From Atopostipes sp964624875 (GTDB lineage Bacteria > Bacillota > Bacilli > Lactobacillales > Carnobacteriaceae_A): a stretch of 41,007 bases of DNA. Positions 32,476-40,847 of the stretch are shown here, piece after piece. The notes beneath the pieces were generated by a model. It saw nothing but the letters and a program-made list of their open reading frames with translations, was not told where the DNA came from and did not search any database. Location: positions 1-41,007 of the forward strand of contig CAZUZA010000006.1 of the NCBI GenBank assembly GCA_964624875.1. The letters run 5' to 3'. Position 1 is the first letter of the stretch. Every line of letters starts with the position of its first letter. The position numbers were made by a program, and so were the translations under genes.

Positions 32476-32703
32476 TTAAGCTTCTTTTATTGTGTATCCT
32501 GCTTCATTTAAGCCTTTCACTAACTCTTCATGGTCTAATTTAATTCTTTTTGCGCCACCATTTAAATGCATCATACGGCCTGCAGTATTGAGCATGGCAT
32601 CATTTGCAAGTGGCGTAAAACCTAATTTTACGAGGATTTCTCTTAATTCTGGATGCTCTTGTATCAAATCGTAAACCGGTTTATTCGCATCTATTTCTAT
32701 CAT
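32476..32703 (-). CDS. DUF1858 domain protein
   Basis: A 75-residue protein: KPVYDLIQEHPELREILVKLGFTPLAN, then LNTAGRMMHLNGGAKRIKLDHEELVKGLNEAGYTI. DUF1858 modules usually accompany DUF438/ScdA-like hemerythrin proteins, as here. There is no cysteine, so it is not itself an iron-sulfur protein of the ScdA-N type. AAGGTGG lies before the ATG. It is the first gene of the PAS cluster. Confidence 0.92.
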   Translation of the reverse strand: MIEIDANKPVYDLIQEHPELREILVKLGFTPLANDAMLNTAGRMMHLNGGAKRIKLDHEELVKGLNEAGYTIKEA

Positions 32704-32769
32704 GTCATCCCACCTTGAACTGTAATATGTTCATTTTACAACAATTCAGCACATTTCGCATCTCTTCTT

Positions 32770-32823
32770 GTGAAATTATTATCACTTATTGCTCTTTTAG
32801 TCTAAGGCTTTTACTAGTATAAT
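32770..32823. promoter_or_regulatory. Divergent regulatory region with a partial Fur-family-like box and a plus-strand TATAAT
   Basis: ATTATCA (32778-32784) is a perfect half of the TGATAATnATTATCA box; the other half matches 3 of 7 positions. TATAAT at 32818-32823 is the likely -10 for the CofE-like gene, with a weak -35. For the DUF1858 operon a minus-strand TAAAAT near 32731 is possible. Regulation by a Fur-family protein is only a suggestion. Confidence 0.35.
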
Positions 32824-32855
32824 AGGGGTATATTAGTTGTTAGGGAGTGGTTTTT

Positions 32856-34049
32856 GTGAGTAGAAGTGTTGGGACAGTCGTACGTGGCTTAAGAGCGCCA
32901 ATTGTACAAGAGGGAAATGACATTGTACAAATCGTAGTCGACACCCTGTTAAACGCATCTCAAGAAGCTGGTTTTGAGGTTCAAGATCGTGATATTATTG
33001 CGATTACAGAATCAATTGTGGCACGTGCCCAAGGAAACTATGCGTCAATTGATGATATCGCTAAAGATATCCAAACAAAATATCAAGATAAAACAGTTGG
33101 AATTGTCTTTCCAATTTTAAGTCGTAATCGTTTTATGAACTTGTTAAAAGGTTTTGCTCGTGGGGCAAAAGAAATTGTGATTCAGCTAAGCTATCCAGCT
33201 GATGAAGTGGGGAATCACCTCATTACACGTGATCAATTGGATGCATCTGGTGTGAATCCATGGAGCGATACGTTGTCTGAAGAAGAGTTTGAAGTACACT
33301 TCGGGAAAACTGCCCACCCTTTCACCGGCGTTGATTATATTCAATTGTATAAAGAAATCGCTGCTGAAGAGAATACACCATGTACGATTATTTTTTCAAA
33401 CGATCCAAAAGAAATTTTAAAACATACCGATGCTGTTTTAGTCAGTGATGTCCACCAACGTGTACGCACTAGTGAAATTTTAACGGAAGCTGGCGCAAAA
33501 GTTGTTTACGAATTAGGTGACATCTTAAAAACACCGGTGACTGAAAATGGTGGTTACAACACAGAGTTTGGGCTACTCGGCGCAAACAATGCAACCGATG
33601 AGAGTGTTAAATTATTCCCATCTGGTTCACAAGCTGTCGTTGACGCCATTCAAAAAGAAATCAAAGAAAAAACAGGTCACACAATTGAAGCCATGGTTTA
33701 TGGTGACGGTGCGTTCCAAGATCCGGTTGGTGAAATTTGGGAGCTGGCTGACCCAGTCGTATCTCCTGGTTATACTTCAGGACTTGAAGGCACACCAAAC
33801 GAAGTTAAATTAAAATATTTAGCCGATAATGATTATTCCGATTTGTCCGGTGAGGAATTACAAGCTGCGATTCGCGAATCGATTGGTTCAAAAGACGATC
33901 AAACAAAAGATTCGAAACAAGCACTTGGGACAACACCTCGTCAATTAACGGACTTAATCGGTTCATTAGCTGACTTAACTTCTGGAAGTGGCGACAAAGG
34001 AACACCTTTCGTCTACATCCAAGGTTATTTCGACGACTATACCAAATAA
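32856..34049 (+). CDS. CofE-like protein (coenzyme F420-0:L-glutamate ligase family)
   Basis: A 397-residue protein resembling the F420-0:gamma-glutamyl ligase family: SRSVGTVVRGLRAPIVQEGN, DRDIIAITESIVARAQGNY, VFPILSRNRFMNLLKGFARG, DGAFQDPVGEIWELADPVVSPGYTSGL. Lactobacillales are not known to make F420, so the natural substrate is probably different; gamma-glutamylation of another acceptor is an inference. The GTG at 32856-32858 is 8 bases after AGGGAG and preferred over an in-frame GTG at 32847. It is a single gene with a strong terminator. Confidence 0.85.
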   Translation: MSRSVGTVVRGLRAPIVQEGNDIVQIVVDTLLNASQEAGFEVQDRDIIAITESIVARAQGNYASIDDIAKDIQTKYQDKTVGIVFPILSRNRFMNLLKGFARGAKEIVIQLSYPADEVGNHLITRDQLDASGVNPWSDTLSEEEFEVHFGKTAHPFTGVDYIQLYKEIAAEENTPCTIIFSNDPKEILKHTDAVLVSDVHQRVRTSEILTEAGAKVVYELGDILKTPVTENGGYNTEFGLLGANNATDESVKLFPSGSQAVVDAIQKEIKEKTGHTIEAMVYGDGAFQDPVGEIWELADPVVSPGYTSGLEGTPNEVKLKYLADNDYSDLSGEELQAAIRESIGSKDDQTKDSKQALGTTPRQLTDLIGSLADLTSGSGDKGTPFVYIQGYFDDYTK

Positions 34050-34056
34050 AAAACAG

Positions 34057-34103
34057 AAAAATACGCAGTGGGCAATCATCATGATTACTCGCTGCGTATT
34101 TTT
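34057..34103 (+). terminator. Terminator of the CofE-like gene
   Basis: AAAAATACGCAG pairs with CTGCGTATTTTT, with an inner AATCAT/ATGATT stem, followed by ACTTTGG. The T-rich right arm supplies the U-tract. It is near-symmetrical and may also stop the convergent permease transcript. Confidence 0.85.
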
Positions 34104-34131
34104 ACTTTGGTTTCATTTCACCATGGGATTT

Positions 34132-35397
34132 TTACTGCGCGTTTTTCTCACTGCGCATCACCGTCCATGACTGTTTGATTGTTTTGAACATGCCGCCATC
34201 CGAATAAATTAAAACATTTGCCCGGTAAAATGCTAGAGATACAAATGCGAGCAGGATGGTGAACAAGACCGAACCTCCTAGCGCCAACCAAACTTGTAGG
34301 GTTGAGACCGTGTTGGTGGCGATACGAAACGGCATCACAAATGGCGTGAGGAACGGGATATAGGACGAAATGACGACCACGATATTTTCAGGTTGGGCCA
34401 TCGCAAAGAGTCCAATATAAAAACCTAAAAGGACGGGCATTGTTAATGGACCTGAAGCACGCCCGATGTCTTCTGTTTTGGTAATGAGTGAGCCCAAGAA
34501 AGCTGCAATCAGCATGTACATAAGGACTCCGATGATTAAAAAGACACCTGAGAACTGGAAGAATTCCAGAAGAATAGCTCCGACATCAAAATCGCCGATG
34601 AGACTTTGAACAAACTCATGATTGCGTAAATACATAAAGGCTGCTACAGCAATAGCTGCATATATGACCACATGCACGACCATGACTAAAAACACACCGA
34701 TTAGTTTTCCAAAGAAGTGCGTTGTTGCTGTGGTACTCGATAATATAACTTCCATCATACGCGTACCTTTTTCACGGGCAATTTCTTCGATTACCGTTGA
34801 CGCATAGAACATAATAAACATCATAATGACAATATTAATAAAATAAGCGCTGGCAATCGCAATTATATTTGCGAGGTCATCTTCATCGACAATCGCGCCA
34901 TCTTCAATGGAGACCGTATGTGTTTGGAGTTGTACCGGCTCATTTAGACTTTGCACTTCTTCAGGAGACACATTCAACTCTTGTGCTCGAGTCATCATTT
35001 GTAAACTGGTTAGGACTTGTTGGATAATGGCAATATGGGCATCCACCCCACTACCATGCGTTAGCTCAGCCGTTAACTGATTGCCTTCCCAATCGGCTTC
35101 TAAATAAGCATCAATCTCTTCAGCCACTAAAGCCGCTCGTGCTTCCTCAACCGTTGTTAACTCCGTAGTAATTTGAATCGACTCTTCTGATGCACTTAGT
35201 GTGTCACCAATACTGGTATCCTCACTAATAACGGCAATGTCGACCTCAGGCGTGCCCGAAAAGGCTTGCTCCGCAAAGTAGCCAATTCCCACTACAATCC
35301 CAATCATAATCAGTGGCGTCAATAGCATCATAATAAAACTCATTGATTTCACAATTTTGAAAAAAGTATCTTTAATAAATATATTTAGTTTATTCAC
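34132..35397 (-). CDS. ABC-2 type permease, NatB-like
   Basis: A 421-residue membrane protein. One N-terminal helix (SFIMMLLTPLIMIGIVVGIGYF) precedes a large extracytoplasmic domain (about 45-170). About five more helices follow (IIAIASAYFINIVIMMFIMFY, FLVMVVHVVIYAAIAVAAF, VFLIIGVLMYMLIAAFLG and others), with EKGTRMMEVILSS on the cytoplasmic side. This is the NatB/DUF3533-like exporter layout, often for sodium or antimicrobial compounds. The GTG at 35395-35397 has AGGTG 6 bases upstream and overlaps the ATPase gene by 8 bp. Confidence 0.88.
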   Translation of the reverse strand: MNKLNIFIKDTFFKIVKSMSFIMMLLTPLIMIGIVVGIGYFAEQAFSGTPEVDIAVISEDTSIGDTLSASEESIQITTELTTVEEARAALVAEEIDAYLEADWEGNQLTAELTHGSGVDAHIAIIQQVLTSLQMMTRAQELNVSPEEVQSLNEPVQLQTHTVSIEDGAIVDEDDLANIIAIASAYFINIVIMMFIMFYASTVIEEIAREKGTRMMEVILSSTTATTHFFGKLIGVFLVMVVHVVIYAAIAVAAFMYLRNHEFVQSLIGDFDVGAILLEFFQFSGVFLIIGVLMYMLIAAFLGSLITKTEDIGRASGPLTMPVLLGFYIGLFAMAQPENIVVVISSYIPFLTPFVMPFRIATNTVSTLQVWLALGGSVLFTILLAFVSLAFYRANVLIYSDGGMFKTIKQSWTVMRSEKNAQ

Positions 35398-36289
35398 TTT
35401 CTTCACCTGCAATCTGTTTAAAGATTTCTTCTAGTGTTGGTGGCTGTTGACTGAATGTCGGAATATAACCGTCTGTAGTCGCTAATTGGAAAATTTCACG
35501 ACCAACTTCGCCATCTCTAAGCTCAATATGATAAGTGCCATTATTGACTTCGTTGACACTTAGTACCCCATCAACATTTAATAATTCTTCTTTAGATAAT
35601 GGCGATTCTAAAAATAAACGGGTACGACCAAAGCTTTCACGGATTTCATGAATGGTGCCGTATAGCACTTGGCGACCATTTTTCAACATCACCATGCTGT
35701 CGCATAATTCTTCGACGTTATTCATATTATGACTGGAGAAAATAATACATGCGCCTCGATCCCGGGCTTTACGAATACCTTCTTCTAATAAATCCGCATT
35801 CACGGGGTCTAAGCCACTGAATGGTTCATCTAAAATAATCAAATCCGGTTCATGAATTAAGGTCGTAATCAGCTGCACTTTTTGTTGATTTCCTTTTGAA
35901 AGGGACTTAATTTTATCTTTGCGACCACCAACGACTTGGAAATCTTCTAACCAGCCATCGATTAACGGGTCAATTTCCGATTTTTTCTTACCTCGTAACT
36001 GGGCAAAATATAAAATCTGGTGTTCAATGGTCATTTTCTGGTTCAAGCCACGTTCTTCTGGCAAATAGCCGACATGATCAAAAAACTCTTTTGAAAAGCG
36101 ATTCCCTTTCCAATTAACATAACCCGCATCTTGCGTTAATAATTTTAATATTAAACGAAATGTCGTTGTTTTACCTGAACCGTTCTGACCGATTAAGCCC
36201 ATAATGTGTCCTGGTTCAATTTTAAAACGGACATCATCCACCGCTTGAACTGCCCCAAACGATTTCTTTAAACCTTCAACTTCTAACAT
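35390..36289 (-). CDS. ABC transporter ATP-binding protein, NatA-like
   Basis: A 299-residue ATPase with Walker A GQNGSGKTT, signature LSKGNQQKVQ, Walker B LIILDEPFSGLDP and switch FSSHNMNNVEEL. The C-terminal 80 residues form a DUF4162-like extension. It partners the overlapping permease in a NatAB-type exporter; the substrate is unknown. AAAGGAG precedes the ATG. Confidence 0.93.
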   Translation of the reverse strand: MLEVEGLKKSFGAVQAVDDVRFKIEPGHIMGLIGQNGSGKTTTFRLILKLLTQDAGYVNWKGNRFSKEFFDHVGYLPEERGLNQKMTIEHQILYFAQLRGKKKSEIDPLIDGWLEDFQVVGGRKDKIKSLSKGNQQKVQLITTLIHEPDLIILDEPFSGLDPVNADLLEEGIRKARDRGACIIFSSHNMNNVEELCDSMVMLKNGRQVLYGTIHEIRESFGRTRLFLESPLSKEELLNVDGVLSVNEVNNGTYHIELRDGEVGREIFQLATTDGYIPTFSQQPPTLEEIFKQIAGEESE

Positions 36290-36309
36290 ATCTCCACTCC
36301 TTTGCTACT

Positions 36310-36711
36310 TTATGCATCTTTTATAATTTTAATCGCAATATTTCGGTTGCGTGGTCCATCAAACTCCGCAAAATAAACACTCTGCCATGTGCCAAATAAC
36401 GGCTTACCTTCTTTTATAATAAGCGTTTCACTGACACCAATAAGGGACGATTTCATGTGTCCATCTGAATTGCCTTCAAAGTGAACATACTCAGGATCAT
36501 TTGGAAATGCTTTATCTAAGCCAAGTCCCAAGTCTTTTTTAACATCTGGATCGGCATTTTCATTAATCGTAATCCCTGCCGTTGTATGAGGACAAAAAAC
36601 GACGGCTATCCCACTCTTGACTTCACTTTTCGTCAAGGCATCGTAAATATAAGCATCAATATTTATAAATTCCTGTTTTCGACTGGTAGCTACTTGGTAT
36701 TTATATAGCAT
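36310..36711 (-). CDS. YjbQ family protein (UPF0047)
   Basis: A 133-residue protein with the family motifs VVFCPHTTAGITINENADPDVKKDL, NSDGHMKSSLIG and GTWQSVYFAEFDGPRNR. Some homologues complement thiamin phosphate synthase, but the physiological role is unclear. The ATG directly follows the tadA stop, with AAAGG upstream, so the genes are coupled. Confidence 0.92.
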   Translation of the reverse strand: MLYKYQVATSRKQEFINIDAYIYDALTKSEVKSGIAVVFCPHTTAGITINENADPDVKKDLGLGLDKAFPNDPEYVHFEGNSDGHMKSSLIGVSETLIIKEGKPLFGTWQSVYFAEFDGPRNRNIAIKIIKDA

Positions 36712-37257
36712 TTAATCCATCCTTTCTGAATTTTCGGATTCCATTTCAGCGGCTTTTAATTTTTCTTCTTTTCGTTTTGCACGTAATGTTCTAAAAAAGG
36801 AAGACAACAACTCACTACATGCCTCTTGTAAAACGCCCGCTTCTACCTCGGATTGGTGGTTAAAGCGACTTTCATCCAGCAAATTCATCAATGTGCCGGC
36901 CGTGCCACCTTTATAATCCGATGCCCCATAATAAACATAGGGAATACGCGATTGGACAATGGCACCACTACACATCACACATGGCTCCACTGTCACAAAC
37001 AAGGCACAATCTTCCAAACGCCAATTATCTAAAACATGATTCGCTTCTTCAATCGCCAACACTTCCGCATGTGAAATCGCTCGATTCGAAGTCTCACGCT
37101 GATTGTAACCACGCGCAATAATCTCCCCATCCTTCACAATCACAGCCCCGATCGGCACCTCTAAAATCGCAGCAGCTTTCTCTGCTTCCTTCAATGCTTC
37201 TTTCATAAAAAACTCTTTTTCCTCTTGTGTAAACACCCGGCAACACCCTCTATCCAT
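36712..37257 (-). CDS. tadA: tRNA-specific adenosine deaminase
   Basis: Deaminates A34 to inosine in tRNA-Arg(ACG). The zinc site is HAE in AISHAEVLAIEEA and PCVMC in VTVEPCVMCSGAI. NQRETSNRA and GGTAGTLMNLL..SRFNH are TadA signatures. The start is uncertain: ATG at 37255-37257 (GGGAGAG only 2-4 bases upstream, giving an unusual MDRGCCRV start) or GTG at 37234-37236, which gives the more usual short N-terminus. A Lys/Glu-rich tail extends the C-terminus. It heads the tadA-yjbQ pair. Confidence 0.93.
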   Translation of the reverse strand: MDRGCCRVFTQEEKEFFMKEALKEAEKAAAILEVPIGAVIVKDGEIIARGYNQRETSNRAISHAEVLAIEEANHVLDNWRLEDCALFVTVEPCVMCSGAIVQSRIPYVYYGASDYKGGTAGTLMNLLDESRFNHQSEVEAGVLQEACSELLSSFFRTLRAKRKEEKLKAAEMESENSERMD

Positions 37258-37469
37258 CGCTCTCCCATACATTTTAACATAAACTATATTTAGCTCAGGT
37301 ACAAAACCCATTATTTTTTTGCTTCATTCGCTCACGCGAAAAATGGAGGAAACTTGATGTCAGATGGCGTTCGTATTTTATGAAACGTCATTCTCTTTTT
37401 AGAATAGAAATAAATCAGTAAATAAACTGTATACTATCAGCCTTTAACTTATAACCCCTTAGACGACAC

Positions 37470-37507
37470 AAAAAGCCCGCTACCTTTTAACAGGCAGCGA
37501 GCTTTTA
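37470..37507 (-). terminator. Terminator of the ctsR-clpC operon
   Basis: AAAAGC-CGCT pairs with AGCG-GCTTTT, with an inner ACC/GG stem. The minus strand continues TTTTTGTG. Confidence 0.85.
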
Positions 37508-37522
37508 AAATTTATTTAATGT

Positions 37523-40051
37523 TTAAGAAGTCACTTCGACTTTTTCTTCATTCTCTTTCGTTTCATCCGTACGATTTCCACGGTGTCTTAGCGTAATTGA
37601 GCCTTGCGAGCCACCAATCGTAATCTTATCTCCAGCTTTAATATTTCCTGAGATAATTTCATCACTTAGTAAGTCTTCCACTTTTGTTTGAATAGCGCGA
37701 CGTAAAGGACGAGCACCATATTCTGGATCGTATCCTTCTTCAGCTAATATATCTAAAGCCGCTGTCGTAATGCGTAACTCTATATCTTGATCCGCTAATT
37801 GCTTCACTAAATCATCCGTTAACAATTTAACGATTTCACGTAGTTGTTCTTTTTCTAACGAGTGGAATACAATTGCTTCATCGATACGGTTTAGGAATTC
37901 TGGACGGAAATGTTTCTTCATCTCTTCGCGGATTTTCGAATCAACCGCCTTATGATCGAACTTACGCTCAGCAGCACCGAACCCAACTTCTTTTTCATCT
38001 CTTAATGTCGTAGCACCAAGGTTTGAACTCATAATAATGATTGTATTCTTAAAGTCCACACGACGTCCTTTACCATCCGTTAATTGCCCATCATCCAATA
38101 CTTGTAGCAAGACGTTAAACACATCTGGATGGGCCTTCTCAATCTCATCTAGTAAAATGACTGAGTATGGTTTTTGACGAATTTTCTCCGTCAATTGGCC
38201 ACCTTCATCATAACCGACATAACCCGGAGGTGATCCAATTAGACGACTCGTTGTGAATTTTTCCATATATTCCGACATATCAATTCGAATTAAATCTTCT
38301 TCCGAACCGAACATGACTTCAGCCAATGACTTCGCCAGTTCTGTCTTCCCTACACCAGTAGGTCCTAAGAACATAAATGAACCAATTGGACGATTTGGAT
38401 CTTTAATCCCACTACGAGCACGACGAACAGCTCGTGCAACTGCACTTACCGCTTCCTCTTGACCAATTACACGTTGGTGTAACTCGCCTTCAAGATTCAT
38501 CAGCTTCGCACTTTCAGTTTGTTGTAGTTCGCTCACTGGAATACCAGTCCACTGTCCTACAACGTCGGCAATGTCTTTGGTTTTGACATCTGGTCGGTCA
38601 TTGTCTTCTTTCGTTTCCATTAACTCTTTAATGCGATTCATTTGTTTAATTTCTTCTTGACGAACTTTAGCGGCTACTTCAAAGTTTTGATTCGTAATCG
38701 CTTGTTCTTTACGAAGAATGAATTCATTTAATTTATCCATTTCGTCTTTATACGGTGTAGCACCATCTGTTAAGTCTAAGCGAACTTTCGCTGCTGACTC
38801 ATCCATTAAATCAATGGCTTTATCTGGCAATTCCCGGTCCTGGATATAGCGAGATGATAATTTCACGGCTGCCGTAATGGCTTCATCTGAAATGTTCACG
38901 CTATGGTGTTTTTCATAACGATCTTTCAAACCTTGTAAAATCGCAATGGCCTCATCATCTGTTGGCGCATCAACTAATATAGCTGAGAAACGACGCTCTA
39001 ATGCAGCATCTTTTTCAATGTATTTTTGATACTCATCCGAAGTTGTCGCACCAATTGTTTGGATTTCACCACGAGCTAAAGCAGGTTTTAAAATGTTTGA
39101 TGCGTCAATAGCACCTTCTGCCCCACCAGCTCCAATTAGTGTATGCAACTCGTCCACAAACAAGATCACATTACCATCTTCATAAATTTCATCAATAATT
39201 TTCTTCATACGTTCTTCGAATTCACCACGGTATTTTGTACCCGCAACTAGTGACCCCATATCTAATGCCATCAAGCGCTTGTTCATTAATGTTCCTGGCA
39301 CTTCACCATGAACGATTTTCTGTGCAAATCCTTCGGCGATAGCTGTCTTCCCTACACCAGGTTCCCCAACTAAAACAGGGTTATTTTTCGTACGACGACT
39401 TAATATTTGTGTCAGACGACGAACTTCTGCCTCGCGACCAACGATTGGGTCTAAGCGATTCTCACGAGCAGCTTGTGTTAAGTCACGTGCAAGTGAATCA
39501 AGTGTCGGTGTTTTCGATTTTTGTGCAGATGCTTGTTGATTTGCACCCATTTTACCACGAGGACCTTTTGGAGGCTGTGGCTTTAACGATACGCCTAATT
39601 TTTTAGAAATCGATTGGCGTACTTTCGATAAACTCAAGTTTAAATTTTTCATAATTTGTGAAGATAAAATTTTGTCATCACGTAATAAACCAAGCAAGAT
39701 ATGCTCTGTTCCAATTAATGGACTGTTCAAGCGACGAGCTTCGTCCGCAGAATAAGACATAATTTGACGCGCGCGTGGTGAATAAGGTAAAACAACATCC
39801 TCACCCGGGGTATTTTTGTCTGCATCTCCTGGACCATAATCGACTAAATGCTCAATTTCATCACGGACATCTTCTTCACTTAAAGACGACTCACGCAAAG
39901 TCTTTCCGGCAATGCCGTCCTGTTCCATAACCAAACCTAATAAAATATGTTCAGTTCCTACTGTGCGATGGCGGAGCTTTTTCGCTTCATCTTGCGCAAA
40001 TTCTAGCGCTTTCTTTGCTCTATTCGTAAATATTTCTCTCATTACCATCAT
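37523..40051 (-). CDS. clpC: ATP-dependent Clp protease ATP-binding subunit ClpC
   Basis: An AAA+ unfoldase of 839-842 residues. It has a double Clp-N repeat (about 5-145), NBD1 with Walker A GEPGVGKTA (229-237) and Walker B VILFVDELHTLIGAGG, a middle coiled coil with a UVR-like motif (about 449-484), NBD2 with Walker A GPTGVGKTE (563-571), and a C-terminal D2-small domain. It feeds substrates to ClpP. Three ATGs are possible (40051, 40048, 40042). AAAGGCGG lies directly upstream; spacing and the family N-terminus favour 40042 or 40048. It starts 9 bases after ctsR and is CtsR-controlled. Confidence 0.96.
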   Translation of the reverse strand: MMVMREIFTNRAKKALEFAQDEAKKLRHRTVGTEHILLGLVMEQDGIAGKTLRESSLSEEDVRDEIEHLVDYGPGDADKNTPGEDVVLPYSPRARQIMSYSADEARRLNSPLIGTEHILLGLLRDDKILSSQIMKNLNLSLSKVRQSISKKLGVSLKPQPPKGPRGKMGANQQASAQKSKTPTLDSLARDLTQAARENRLDPIVGREAEVRRLTQILSRRTKNNPVLVGEPGVGKTAIAEGFAQKIVHGEVPGTLMNKRLMALDMGSLVAGTKYRGEFEERMKKIIDEIYEDGNVILFVDELHTLIGAGGAEGAIDASNILKPALARGEIQTIGATTSDEYQKYIEKDAALERRFSAILVDAPTDDEAIAILQGLKDRYEKHHSVNISDEAITAAVKLSSRYIQDRELPDKAIDLMDESAAKVRLDLTDGATPYKDEMDKLNEFILRKEQAITNQNFEVAAKVRQEEIKQMNRIKELMETKEDNDRPDVKTKDIADVVGQWTGIPVSELQQTESAKLMNLEGELHQRVIGQEEAVSAVARAVRRARSGIKDPNRPIGSFMFLGPTGVGKTELAKSLAEVMFGSEEDLIRIDMSEYMEKFTTSRLIGSPPGYVGYDEGGQLTEKIRQKPYSVILLDEIEKAHPDVFNVLLQVLDDGQLTDGKGRRVDFKNTIIIMSSNLGATTLRDEKEVGFGAAERKFDHKAVDSKIREEMKKHFRPEFLNRIDEAIVFHSLEKEQLREIVKLLTDDLVKQLADQDIELRITTAALDILAEEGYDPEYGARPLRRAIQTKVEDLLSDEIISGNIKAGDKITIGGSQGSITLRHRGNRTDETKENEEKVEVTS

Positions 40052-40060
40052 CCGCCTTTC

Positions 40061-40528
40061 TCATTTTTTTAATATTAATAGTTGTTGAATCATTGATAAT
40101 AGGATATTCGCACGAAGTCGTTCATCCAGCTCCGGACGCCCCGTATAATTCTGGTCATCAACGGCTGCCAACATCATCTGTGCTTCTCGACGAGTCGTAT
40201 ATTCATTCTCATATAACGTCTGAATAATGACTTGAGCCTCTTTCAAAGTGACCCGATTTCCAATAATAGAAGCCATTCGTTCAAGCATCTCCGTATCATT
40301 TTGAACCTGAACTTTGATGATCCGAATATAGCCTCCACCACCACGCTTACTCTCTACCGAATAACCATGCTGAATCGTAAAGCGAGTGTTAATCACATAA
40401 TTGATTTGCGAAGGCACCACATCGAAAAAACTAGCTAACTCATTGCGTTTAATCTCAATAAGTCCCTCATTCTTCAATGCCTTCTTTAAATATTCTTCAA
40501 TCAGATCAGACATATTTTTATTTCCCAT
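40061..40528 (-). CDS. ctsR: Transcriptional repressor CtsR
   Basis: A 155-residue repressor of class III heat-shock genes. The winged helix-turn-helix contains VPSQINYVINTRFT and the conserved glycine-rich wing ESKRGGGGYIRI. The C-terminal dimerisation part is RREAQMMLAAVD...LRANILLSMIQQLL. No McsA/McsB genes follow, as is usual in Lactobacillales with a two-gene operon. The start MGNKNMSDLIEEYL fits the family (MG..N(I/M)SD(I/L)IE). Confidence 0.96.
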   Translation of the reverse strand: MGNKNMSDLIEEYLKKALKNEGLIEIKRNELASFFDVVPSQINYVINTRFTIQHGYSVESKRGGGGYIRIIKVQVQNDTEMLERMASIIGNRVTLKEAQVIIQTLYENEYTTRREAQMMLAAVDDQNYTGRPELDERLRANILLSMIQQLLILKK

Positions 40529-40573
40529 AGCATATTACCGAAAAACTGAACAAATAGCTGAATATTGTTCCTT

Positions 40574-40602
40574 ATCATACAGACTTTCTAACAATTGTTC
40601 AA
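40574..40602 (-). promoter_or_regulatory. Second promoter of ctsR-clpC (P2)
   Basis: TTGAAC (40597-40602), 17 bases and TATGAT (40574-40579) on the minus strand, a strong sigma-A match downstream of the CtsR box. Confidence 0.6.
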
Positions 40603-40640
40603 GTATTTCAGTACCCTCCTCTACATAAAAGACTATAAAG

Positions 40641-40694
40641 TCTGACTAATTTTGACTATGTTAATAGTATACCAGTTTACAAGAGGGAGTTAAA
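40641..40694 (-). promoter_or_regulatory. CtsR operator and upstream promoter (P1)
   Basis: On the minus strand, AGTCAAA-ATT-AGTCAGA (40641-40657) matches the CtsR heptad repeat (A/G)GTCAAA-N3-(A/G)GTCAAA with one mismatch. It sits just after the extended -10 TGGTATACT (-10 at 40666-40671), with TTTAAC (40689-40694) as a weak -35. Bound CtsR would cover the transcription start. Confidence 0.82.
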
Positions 40695-40796
40695 GAAAAG
40701 CACTTGAAAAAAATCCAGGTGAAATGATAAAAAATGAAGAAGCAAATGGAAGGTGAACTTGAAGTTTTAGACCGTGGAAAAACAGAAGAGAAAATT

Positions 40797-40823
40797 AAAA
40801 AAACACCCTAACACATTGTGTTA
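40797..40823 (-). terminator. Terminator after tRNA-Arg
   Basis: TAACACA and TGTGTTA pair around one base. The minus strand continues GGGTG then a run of seven T, ending the rRNA-tRNA transcript. Confidence 0.7.
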
Positions 40824-40847
40824 AGCCGTTTGTAAGTTTTATATTGA

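Noticed and set aside
37312..37469. A gene or regulatory RNA between tadA and the clpC terminator
   Set aside because: Only a short TTCGC/GCGAA hairpin and A/T-rich sequence are visible; no frame with a ribosome site.
40734..40811. 25-codon plus-strand frame near the tRNA terminator
   Set aside because: Very hydrophilic, poor ribosome-site spacing, and it overlaps the terminator of the tRNA-Arg transcript.
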